The position numbers and the translations under genes are program-made. Of a DNA stretch of 64,000 nt, positions 46,508 through 54,389 are shown in pieces (within the stretch, counting starts at the first letter, position 1; the number at the start of each line of letters is the position of its first letter). Under the pieces are notes generated by a model. That model was not told the DNA's origin and searched no databases. It saw only the letters and a program-made list of their open reading frames with translations. Source of the stretch: Bryobacterales bacterium (GTDB taxonomy: Bacteria > Acidobacteriota > Terriglobia > Bryobacterales > UBA6623); the NCBI GenBank assembly GCA_028819235.1, contig JAPPMC010000312.1:66606-130605 (forward strand), in the 5' to 3' direction.

Positions 46508-47824
46508 ATGACGACACGACCGCTGGCACGGCGCGCATTTCTGAAGGGCCTGACGCTCGGCGGGACGGCCGTCCGAATCGGGCTTCCGCCCTTGGCGTGC
46601 ATGTTCAACGCCGCCGGGACTGCCTACGCGTCCCGCTCTGGGGATGTCCGGGGATCCAGCGAGCCAGAGCCCCGCTTCGTCCTGTGGTTCAACGGTAACG
46701 GCATTCCGGAGCGCTACTGGATCCCGCGCCAAGAAGGGCGCGAGTATTCGCTCACCCCGTGCCTCGCGCCGCTGGCCCGACTGCAGGATGATGTCCAGAT
46801 CCTGTCCGGCCTGGACAACCCGAACGGCCAGACCAGCGGAGCTGGAAACGGACATCAGCGCTCGATGAGCGCTCTGGTCTCTGGAGAGAAATACACCGGA
46901 ATCGGGGCTGGGGGCCCCTCAATCGACCAGATCGTGGCGGCCAAGATTGGGGGCGACTCGCGCTTCGCCTCCCTGCAAGTGGGAGTCTGCCGAGAGTCTT
47001 TCGGATCCAGCATGCAGCGCAACATGAGCTGGAGCGAGAAGAACCGCGCACTGCCCCCCGAGGTCGTTCCCCAGAAACTCTTCGACCGGCTGTTTGGCAA
47101 GCTGGACGACGGTTGGATCGCCAGAAAGCGCAGCATCCTGGACGTGGTGCGCACGGAGGCCGGGAGGTTGCAGCAGACGCTCGGCCGTGAAGACTCCCAG
47201 CGCATTGACGAGCACTTGACTTCGATCTTCGACATGGAGCGCGCCATCTCGAGATTCCCTGCGGAGTACGCCAGCAAGGTCCCGGAGCCCGAGGTGGGCG
47301 GCGATCCGCTCGACTACCCGCGCATCGCGAAGCTGCAGAGCGACCTCTTGGTGCACGCCTTTGCGTCAGGCCAGACGCGCGTGGCGTCCTACATGCTCAC
47401 AAAGTGCCAAGGGCTCACTAGGTTCCCATGGCTGGGGCTTTCCTTCGCGCGCCACCACGAGTACAGCCACCTTGGCGGGTCGCACCGCAAGCGCCAGCAG
47501 GAGGTGATGCGCGACATCTGTCGCTGGCACGTGGAGGAGTTCGCATACCTCGTCGCCAAGCTTAAGAGCGTGCCCGAGGGGGACGGTACGCTGCTGGACA
47601 ACTGCGCGCTGCTGTTCATCCACGAGCACGCGGAGGCAAACTTCCACAAGAACAGCGGAGGTGCGGTCATCCTGGCCGGCCGGGCGGGCCGATTGAACCC
47701 TGGCCACCACACGCGCGTGACGGGCACGTTTGGCGACCTGTACCGCACGATCGCAGCCGAGGTCGGCGCGCCGCTAAGCCACTTCCCGACCTCGTACGGC
47801 ACCATCCCCGCAGCCACTGCCTGA
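46508..47824 (+). CDS. DUF1552 domain-containing Tat-exported protein
   Basis: 438 codons from ATG 46508, 2 bp after the DUF1592 gene. The N-terminus is a twin-arginine signal (ARRAFLKGLTLGG). 'RFVLWFNGNGIPERYWIP', 'HQRSMSALVSGEKYTG', 'PSIDQIVAAKIGG' and 'FARHHEYSHLGG' are DUF1552 hallmarks. The fold is distantly related to DUF1501/alkaline-phosphatase-like proteins. DUF1552 and DUF1592 proteins are co-encoded across several phyla and probably act together outside the cytoplasm. No reaction is known. Confidence 0.93.
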   Translation: MTTRPLARRAFLKGLTLGGTAVRIGLPPLACMFNAAGTAYASRSGDVRGSSEPEPRFVLWFNGNGIPERYWIPRQEGREYSLTPCLAPLARLQDDVQILSGLDNPNGQTSGAGNGHQRSMSALVSGEKYTGIGAGGPSIDQIVAAKIGGDSRFASLQVGVCRESFGSSMQRNMSWSEKNRALPPEVVPQKLFDRLFGKLDDGWIARKRSILDVVRTEAGRLQQTLGREDSQRIDEHLTSIFDMERAISRFPAEYASKVPEPEVGGDPLDYPRIAKLQSDLLVHAFASGQTRVASYMLTKCQGLTRFPWLGLSFARHHEYSHLGGSHRKRQQEVMRDICRWHVEEFAYLVAKLKSVPEGDGTLLDNCALLFIHEHAEANFHKNSGGAVILAGRAGRLNPGHHTRVTGTFGDLYRTIAAEVGAPLSHFPTSYGTIPAATA

Positions 47825-47842
47825 GCACGCAAAGCAGAGGCG

Positions 47843-48991
47843 TCAGCGGATAACGACGCGGCCCTGCCGAGCGGCCAAGAACCGGTCGACCGCTTGGGCG
47901 GTCACCTGAGTCCCGGCGAGCACGATGCGTCGCAGGCCGGGATGGTCCGCAAGGGCGGCGAGGCCGGCATCGTCGAATCTGCTGTGCGAGAGGTCCAGAA
48001 CGCGCAGGGAGGGCAAGCCCCTGAGGGCCGCGCCAGTGTCCGTGCCGAGCGAGGCGACATGGGACAGCACGAGCTCTTCCAGGGCTTGGAGCGGTCGGAG
48101 GCTCTCGATCCCCTTCTCGGTCACGGACGAGCGTGTGAGGTTCAGCTTCCGGAGGGCGGTCAGCCGGGCGAGGTACGGAGCACCGAGATCAGTCACCCGA
48201 ATGCCGCCGCGCAACCGTGGCACACCGCTGCTGATCGCCAAAACGTATTCTTGGCTGGGGGCGGCTAGGTTCAACGACTCAAGCCCTTGCATGGCGGCAA
48301 GCTCTTTCAAGTTCAGGTCCGTTATGCCGACGGCCCAGACCCCGCTGTCGGTCACCTGCGCGCCGCTGAGGTCTAGGGTCTTGAGTCGCTTCAGCGCCCG
48401 TAGGCTGCCGATGCCGGCCTCCCCTATACGGTTGCCGCCGATCGCCAGGTCTTCAAGCGCCGGCAGTGCCTCCAGCAGCTCCACCGAGGAGTTGGACACT
48501 TCTGTGATGCCCACGTCGAGCGATTTCAGGCGCTGCAGTTCCGTCAGGAACTTGAGGCCAGAATCGCCAATCTTCGTGCCACGTACATTGAGGCGCTCAA
48601 GCATGGCCGCATCCCTCAGAACGGACGCACCAGCGTCGGTAACGTGCTCGCAGAAGAAGAGGTCGAGGCTTCGCAGCCGGGCCAGCGAGGCCACAACACG
48701 CAGGGCACTGTCGGACACATGGGTCTGCGCCAACTTCAGGACCGTGAGGCTGTTCAGTCCACGGAGGCGCTCCAAGTCCACATCGGTGACCCATGTCCGG
48801 CTCAGGTCGATCTCCACAACCTCGCCGCTCGCGGAGAGCTTTACCGAACCCCCCTGGTCGCGCACCCATTGGTCGATGCCGTTCGGGTCCGAGCCAGCCG
48901 CTACGCCGAAGGGGCCGATGGCTAAGGCAACGCCCAAGAGCGCGCCGATCCGCACGAGCCTACCTCCGGCGAGTAGGCTGGGCCGAATCAC
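47843..48991 (-). CDS. Exported leucine-rich-repeat protein (second of a tandem pair)
   Basis: 382 codons with a signal peptide (LVRIGALLGVALAIGPFGVAAG). After a short header (residues about 38-72: 'GIDQWVRDQGGSVKLSASG', 'VVEIDLSRTWVTDVD'), there are about eleven leucine-rich repeats of 22-24 residues with the consensus 'L..L..L.l..t.VtD.gl..L', the cysteine-containing/F-box-like (RI-like) type. It probably presents a binding surface outside the cytoplasm. Its start overlaps the 3' end of the larger LRR gene by 32 bp, so the pair is one operon. It shares the header with its neighbour, so the two arose by duplication. Confidence 0.85.
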   Translation of the reverse strand: MIRPSLLAGGRLVRIGALLGVALAIGPFGVAAGSDPNGIDQWVRDQGGSVKLSASGEVVEIDLSRTWVTDVDLERLRGLNSLTVLKLAQTHVSDSALRVVASLARLRSLDLFFCEHVTDAGASVLRDAAMLERLNVRGTKIGDSGLKFLTELQRLKSLDVGITEVSNSSVELLEALPALEDLAIGGNRIGEAGIGSLRALKRLKTLDLSGAQVTDSGVWAVGITDLNLKELAAMQGLESLNLAAPSQEYVLAISSGVPRLRGGIRVTDLGAPYLARLTALRKLNLTRSSVTEKGIESLRPLQALEELVLSHVASLGTDTGAALRGLPSLRVLDLSHSRFDDAGLAALADHPGLRRIVLAGTQVTAQAVDRFLAARQGRVVIR

Positions 48992-50978
48992 GGTCCCAAG
49001 CCAACTCGCAATCCGGAAGGGCAGCCCTTATCGTGCGGGCCGCATCCGCACTCACCAAGGTGTGGTACAGGTTGAGCCGCCTCAGTTCCTTGAATCCGCT
49101 CAACAACTCGACCGCCTCATCGTCCACGTCGGTGTTGTCCAGGCTCAGGGTGGCAAGCCGGGAATTGGAGGTGAATGCGGCGAGGCCCTCGGACGAGACC
49201 TTGGTGAAATCGAGGTTCAGCCGCAGCAGGCCCGACAGCCCGGACAAGTGCGCGAAGCCCTCGTCCTCGATACGCGTGTTGGCGAGGTCGAGTTCGGCCA
49301 AGCCCGGCAGGGATCCCAGCGCAGCTCCGGCGGCGCTTGTGACTTCCGTGAACGCCAAGCCGAGACTTCGAAGCTGCCGGAGGCTCCTGAGATGCTCGAC
49401 GCCCCCGTCCCCGACGCGCGTACCGGTGAGGTCCAGATCCATGAGCTGCCCGAAGGCTGCGACTTGCGCGCAACCCGCGTCGGTGACTTGGGTGTAGCCC
49501 AAGTTGAGCTCCTCTAGCCGTTCCAGACGAGCGAGCCAGACAAGGTCCTCGTCGCCAGTCCCGGTGCCGGCCAAGGACAGCATCCGCAGCCGGGACAGGC
49601 CTGAAAGGTGATGCGATCCATGGCCCGACACCAAGGACTGGTCCAGAGCCAGGCTTTCGAGGGTACCGATGCCGCCGATGTGGGCAAGCCCGGCGTCGGT
49701 CACCCGAGTGTTCGACAGATCCAGACGCTTCAGCGCAGGAAGGGAACGGAGCGCTGCCAATCCCAGATCGGAGACCTCGGTCGCACTCAGATCGAGTTCG
49801 CGGATCTCCGGGTAACGCTGGAGCACTTCCAGATCGGCATCGGCAACCGGGGCCGTCCGGAGCGACACGGAAACAGAGCCGTCAGGGTGCCAGGACAACG
49901 TGCCCCCGAACGCCTCGACCCAATCCTCAAGACCCTTTCGCCCCTCGGACAAGAGCGGCTCCGGCACGTCGAGGGGGTCTGTCGGAGCCGTGTCCGCGAA
50001 GAGTACGTCCGCTCGCGGCAGCGCTTGCCGGAGCTCCCGCACACCGGCGGAGGTGACCCGCGAGTAGCGCAAGTCGACTCGACGCAGCGTCTGCAGGGAA
50101 GCCAGCGCCGGAATGCCGGCGTTCGTAATCTTGGTGCGGTAAAGGTTCAGGTCCTGTAAAAGGTCCAATCCCGTCAAGAGCTCCAACCCCGCATCGCTTA
50201 CAGCGGACCCTCGGAGATTCAGCACGCGTAGCCCGGTCAGCGCAGCGACGTGGGCAATGCCCGCGTCGGTCAGTTCCAAGTCCGCAAGGTCCAGTTCGAC
50301 CAGATCGGGGAGCTCGCCCAGCACTGCGAGTCCCGAATCGGTCACATACGTGCTGCGCAGCCGCAGCGTGCGCAGGCCCGAGAGCTTCGAGATCGTCGCG
50401 AGACCCTCGTCGTTGACGTCGGTCTGGGTGAGATCGAGGCGCTCCAGTCTCGGGAAGAAATCCAGGTGTGCCCCTGTGACCCGCGTCGACTTCAGCTGCA
50501 GGGAGCGCAGGCTGCGTAGGCCAGTGAGCTTCTCGATCGCGTGGTCAAAGACGCGGATTCCCTTGAATACGCTCATGAAGTGATGGCTCAGATGCAGCTC
50601 TTCCAACGTGTCCATCTCCGCAATGGCGGCGATCAAGTCGCTGTCGTCAACGTTGCCCAGAGCTCCGCAGCAGACCGGGTTCCACATCGTTCCCGGCAGC
50701 GTCAGGCTGCGCAGGCGCAGCGGTCGCAGTCTCTCCAGATCCTGTGGATGGACCAGCGTTCCTGTGAGATTGGCACCATCGATCGTGAAGGGCCCCGCGG
50801 GAAGCCCGGAAACTGAGCTGATCTCACCGGCTTCCCCGCTGACTCGCACCTTGCCGCCTTGGGCAAGTATCCATGCCGCGACGGCCTGGTCATCGCGTGG
50901 TGGAGGGGGATCAGCCGCAAGAGGAATCGCAGACAGCAACAGCGGGGCAATCCATAAGGCCCGCCTGACCATGCTCAT
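48960..50978 (-). CDS. Large exported leucine-rich-repeat protein (two LRR arrays)
   Basis: 672 codons from ATG 50978, which has GGGGGT 9 nt upstream and opens a signal peptide (VRRALWIAPLLLSAIPLAA). Header 1 at about residues 27-60 ('AVAAWILAQGGKVRVSGEAG'). A first LRR array follows to about residue 320, which includes an unusual 'NPVCCGALGNVDDSDL' insert. Header 2 ('GLEDWVEAFGGTLSWHPDG', about 345-365) precedes a second LRR array to the C-terminus. So the protein is itself two header-plus-LRR units, and the downstream gene is a third. The ligand is unknown. Confidence 0.85.
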   Translation of the reverse strand: MSMVRRALWIAPLLLSAIPLAADPPPPRDDQAVAAWILAQGGKVRVSGEAGEISSVSGLPAGPFTIDGANLTGTLVHPQDLERLRPLRLRSLTLPGTMWNPVCCGALGNVDDSDLIAAIAEMDTLEELHLSHHFMSVFKGIRVFDHAIEKLTGLRSLRSLQLKSTRVTGAHLDFFPRLERLDLTQTDVNDEGLATISKLSGLRTLRLRSTYVTDSGLAVLGELPDLVELDLADLELTDAGIAHVAALTGLRVLNLRGSAVSDAGLELLTGLDLLQDLNLYRTKITNAGIPALASLQTLRRVDLRYSRVTSAGVRELRQALPRADVLFADTAPTDPLDVPEPLLSEGRKGLEDWVEAFGGTLSWHPDGSVSVSLRTAPVADADLEVLQRYPEIRELDLSATEVSDLGLAALRSLPALKRLDLSNTRVTDAGLAHIGGIGTLESLALDQSLVSGHGSHHLSGLSRLRMLSLAGTGTGDEDLVWLARLERLEELNLGYTQVTDAGCAQVAAFGQLMDLDLTGTRVGDGGVEHLRSLRQLRSLGLAFTEVTSAAGAALGSLPGLAELDLANTRIEDEGFAHLSGLSGLLRLNLDFTKVSSEGLAAFTSNSRLATLSLDNTDVDDEAVELLSGFKELRRLNLYHTLVSADAARTIRAALPDCELAWDRDSAQPTRRR

Positions 50979-51078
50979 GCTTCGCACCCCCAAGGATTGA
51001 CTGCAGTCGACCATGACCCGAATCGAACCCATTCTAGCCACCGTCGGGTCTGCCGAGGGGCTGACTGGACCAGCTCGA

Positions 51079-52689
51079 TCAGACCAAATCGTGATCCGTG
51101 CCGCAGACAAAGACCTCCAGGCCGAGATGCCTGAAGGCGGCGATCTTGGCACTCAGAGCGAAGCGAGCGGCTGCCATGTCGGGGGCATAGGCGACCTGAA
51201 TGTGGTTGGACTTGTGCCGGCCCATCATACGATCGCGGCTAATTCCTCTGGTCACCGCGTGCATGATAGGCCACTGCGGGGTCGTAATGTCCCACCGCCG
51301 CTGAGTCTCCTCGGGCGGAAGCTCCACGACCTCCGACAGTCCAAGATCGGCCTTGAGACGGCCGTCCTCGATGAATATCCGGCTCCAAACGACCTCACCA
51401 GGCTTGCTCACGCCCTTGAGCGTGCCACCGCCGAGCGGAAAGTACATGGGAGGCTGCCGCTCGCTGACCGCGCCCGCGTAGCCGCCAATCAGGTGCTGGG
51501 CCGGGGCCGAGCCCGATATCTCAAACACCCAGACGAAGCGCTCGTGGCCATTGACCTTGTACGGCTCGCCGTAGCGCAGGTCGTGGAGGGTCGTCTCCGG
51601 GTCGAAGCCGAGTTCGGTCCAAACCCGATTCGTGACCAGCGCATCTAGCCCCGCGCACTCATCCACCTCGTTGAAATGGGGCATGGCCTGCCCGTCAAAC
51701 AGGTTGCGGCCATCCTCGCTGTAGGCCGGCGGCCGATCAACGTTGTTCAGCAGGCCTTCAACGAGGTCCGAAGCCGGGCAAATGTCCTTAAGGCCCTGCT
51801 GGTACTGGATTCCGATCGTGTCGCACCCGAACTCGTCGGCAATGCGCAGCGATGCGATGTACATCTTGCACTGGGAGAGGATCTGAGCGTCCGTAAGCTC
51901 AGTCTCCTCATCGGCCCCGGTCTTGAACTCCATACCCTTCGCGTCCAGCCAATCGCGCACGGCCTGGGCCTCGGAGTCGCTCACGCGCTGCATGGCCGCC
52001 CAAAGCGCAGACTGGCTGAGCCGCTCCTTGAACACGCCGGTCGGATTGAGCAGGTGATCTGGAATGATGGCGTTGTACATTCCCATGCAGCCCTCGTCGA
52101 AGACGCCCATGATTGCCTTGCGAGACTGCAATTCGGACGCGACCTTTCGGCCTGCCACCATTGCCCGGTGGGGAACGATCACGTCGGCCGCAGGTTGCAC
52201 GTGCGGCGAGCGGTGCACGAGCTTGCCCGTTTCGATCCAAGTGCGAAGACCGTCGAGGAAGAACTCGTCGGTAAAGTCCTCGCTCCAGAGCGTCGAGTAT
52301 GGCGTGCCAGCCTTTGTCAGGCTCCCATTGAGATTCAGCATCCCGACGAGGCCGGGCCACTGGCCGCTCCAGTTGGCAACGGTCAGGATGGGGCCCCTGT
52401 GGCCCATCAGGCCCGCCAAGAGGTGCTGGGAATACTGCCAGACGGCCTCGGCAACTACGAGTGGAGCCTTGGGATTGATGTTGCGGAAGACCGCCAGCCC
52501 CCGCTTCTGGCTGTCGATGAAGCCGTGCTCCTTTGTCGCGTCGAACTCGTGCGCCCGACGCACGCTGCCGCCGGCGCCCTCGATGGCCGCCGTCAGGCGC
52601 GCCTCCATGTCGCGCTGCGCGGGCCAGCACTTTCGATTGGCGGAAAGCCTGAGGTCGCCATTGGCAACCAGCTGGATCTCGTGAGGCAT
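51079..52689 (-). CDS. L-fucose/L-arabinose isomerase-like protein
   Basis: 536 codons from ATG 52689; the frame opens 11 codons earlier. The sequence has the layout of the FucI/AraA superfamily: an N-terminal Rossmann-like part ('VVAEAVWQYSQHLLAGLMGHRGPILTV', 'ADVIVPHRAMVAGRKVAS'), a second alpha/beta domain ('MYIASLRIADEFGCDTIGIQYQQGL', 'FNEVDECAGLDALVTNRVW') and a C-terminal beta-barrel with 'HIQVAYAPDMAAA'. The E and D residues at the metal site appear in the second domain ('FNEVDECAG') and the late histidines in 'GRHKSNHIQ'. Such enzymes interconvert aldoses and ketoses; many uncharacterised members exist. No kinase or aldolase gene is next to it. Confidence 0.75.
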   Translation of the reverse strand: MPHEIQLVANGDLRLSANRKCWPAQRDMEARLTAAIEGAGGSVRRAHEFDATKEHGFIDSQKRGLAVFRNINPKAPLVVAEAVWQYSQHLLAGLMGHRGPILTVANWSGQWPGLVGMLNLNGSLTKAGTPYSTLWSEDFTDEFFLDGLRTWIETGKLVHRSPHVQPAADVIVPHRAMVAGRKVASELQSRKAIMGVFDEGCMGMYNAIIPDHLLNPTGVFKERLSQSALWAAMQRVSDSEAQAVRDWLDAKGMEFKTGADEETELTDAQILSQCKMYIASLRIADEFGCDTIGIQYQQGLKDICPASDLVEGLLNNVDRPPAYSEDGRNLFDGQAMPHFNEVDECAGLDALVTNRVWTELGFDPETTLHDLRYGEPYKVNGHERFVWVFEISGSAPAQHLIGGYAGAVSERQPPMYFPLGGGTLKGVSKPGEVVWSRIFIEDGRLKADLGLSEVVELPPEETQRRWDITTPQWPIMHAVTRGISRDRMMGRHKSNHIQVAYAPDMAAARFALSAKIAAFRHLGLEVFVCGTDHDLV

Positions 52690-53117
52690 TAGGGAATATT
52701 CTGCCAGAGTCCAAGGGCACATGAGGCGGACAGCACAGCATTGAGGGACGGGGTGGGCAACATCGCTGGCGCCCGCGCCATACGGAATCCTGCCCGTGAT
52801 GGCGCGGAGAGCGAAGGGGGTTGGCCCATCCGGCTGACAGCGCGGGGGCGGCCAAGATCCGCCCGCGCCCGACTGCCGCCTTGTACCGTCCGGGCCGGTC
52901 TATCGGCAGGTGCCCAAGCGGAGATGAGGATTCGGCGACTGATTGCTCGTGAAATGTCAAAACGCCTGATGACTGACCACTGAAGTCCGGGAACTGGTCC
53001 GCTGACCACAGGGGCTAGGCGCGCAGTCTCTGTCGTGTTCTGGCTTGTGTCGACCAGCCCTCAGCGTGGCTGTATTCGCTACTGGACAGGGGGCCCTGCG
53101 GCACTAGACTGGTTGAA
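52690..53117. other. Divergent intergenic region
   Basis: About 430 bp between the isomerase-like gene (minus) and the K+ channel gene (plus). Frames inside are short, overlapping and arginine-rich with no motif. Presumably it contains both promoters; none was identified. Confidence 0.4.
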
Positions 53118-53951
53118 GTGCATCCACTTGAGGACAAGCCGCCAAACGGCGGCCTGCGCGGCGCGCTTCACGAGATGATCTTCGGGGTTCACACCCCAGC
53201 CGGTGCGGCCTTCGATATCGGGCTCCTAGTTGCGATCCTGCTCAGCGTCACCTGCGTCGTGCTGGAGAGCGTACCGCGAATTGAAGCGGAGTTCGGCCTG
53301 CTCCTGCGGGTGGCGGAATGGATCTTCACGATCGTCTTCACGATCGAGTACGGGTTGCGCCTATGGACTGTCGCTCATACCAAGTCATACGCGCTTAGCT
53401 TTCTCGGAATCGTGGATCTTCTCGCGCTGCTTCCGACATACTTCAGCGTCATCTTCTCCGGCTCCCAGTCCTTGGCCGTCGTCCGCGGCATCCGGCTGCT
53501 GCGGGTCTTCCGAGTGCTGAAGCTTGTCCGTTTCGTCCACGAGGGGCTGGGCCTAATGTCTGCCATCAAGGCCAGCCGCCAGAAGATCATCGTATTCGTC
53601 TCGGCCATGCTCTGCACGGCGGTCATATCCGGAACGCTGATGTACCTGATTGAGGGAGGGGGCTCGGGGTTCACGAGCATCCCGACCAGCGTCTACTGGG
53701 CTGTGGTAACAATGACCACCGTGGGATACGGCGATCTATCGCCCAGCACGACGGCAGGCCGACTGCTCTCGGTCGTGCTGATGATCATAGGGTACTCACT
53801 GATCGTTGTGCCCACCGGAATCGTCTCAGCGGAGTTGGCGAGAGGGGACTTTGGGACTCCGCAACCGCGAGAGAGGGCTTGTTCGCGGTGCTCCGTATCC
53901 GGACACCCGCCCGACGCCGTCTACTGCAGGGTGTGCGGAACTCCCTTGTAG
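53118..53951 (+). CDS. Voltage-gated K+ channel with C-terminal zinc ribbon
   Basis: 277 codons from GTG 53118. Six membrane helices of the Kv type: S1 near residues 33-50, S2 near 66-84, S3 near 92-112, a charged S4 'RGIRLLRVFRVLKLVRFV' (123-140), S5 near 156-178 and S6 near 213-235. The selectivity filter is 'TMTTVGYGDLSP' (filter TVGYGD at 201-206). After S6 comes a short tail with two CxxC pairs ('ACSRCSVSGHPPDAVYCRVCG', residues about 254-275), a zinc ribbon. The pore and voltage sensor look complete, so it should pass K+ in response to voltage. The zinc-ribbon tail could sense redox state or metal. Confidence 0.93.
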   Translation: MHPLEDKPPNGGLRGALHEMIFGVHTPAGAAFDIGLLVAILLSVTCVVLESVPRIEAEFGLLLRVAEWIFTIVFTIEYGLRLWTVAHTKSYALSFLGIVDLLALLPTYFSVIFSGSQSLAVVRGIRLLRVFRVLKLVRFVHEGLGLMSAIKASRQKIIVFVSAMLCTAVISGTLMYLIEGGGSGFTSIPTSVYWAVVTMTTVGYGDLSPSTTAGRLLSVVLMIIGYSLIVVPTGIVSAELARGDFGTPQPRERACSRCSVSGHPPDAVYCRVCGTPL

Positions 53952-54389
53952 TGGCCCGGACTGGGAAATACGGGCTGGCCAAGCGAATCCCGGACCTGGT
54001 CCGTGACAATGCTGGAGCTGGACACTGAGCGCGACCGCTGCCGCGAATCCAGGCGGTGGCCCAAGGCTGTCGCTTCCACGGTCGAGTGCCCTAGCGGTCC
54101 GTCACGTTACGTTCTCCGATTGGGCTGGAGTGAGTTCCTGGCGGGTAAATCCGGCGGTCGTCTGCCATGCCAGTCCACACGTCGCTGGCGATCGTCGCAC
54201 GCTTCCGTGTGCCTACGACGGCGGTGGTCACTCAGTTAGGCACAGAGAATCAAGCCGCCCTCGTGGGTCTGTCTCGTCGAGAACACACGCAGCACTTGGC
54301 CGTCCAGAGGATCCCCAGCGGTAGATGCGGGCTGCATTTCGTCCTGGAGCGCGACGTGCACTAGATTGATCCACCCTGAATCGTCGGAA
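53952..54389. other. Intergenic gap between convergent genes
   Basis: About 440 bp between the K+ channel and 2OG oxygenase stops. Short frames on the plus strand (for example 54167-54364) have no ribosome-binding site and no recognised motif. Nothing can be supported here. Confidence 0.4.

Noticed and set aside
47843..50978. Regular periodicity that could suggest a CRISPR array or DNA tandem repeat
   Set aside because: The period follows 22-24 codon leucine-rich repeats; spacing and sequence vary and reading frame is kept.
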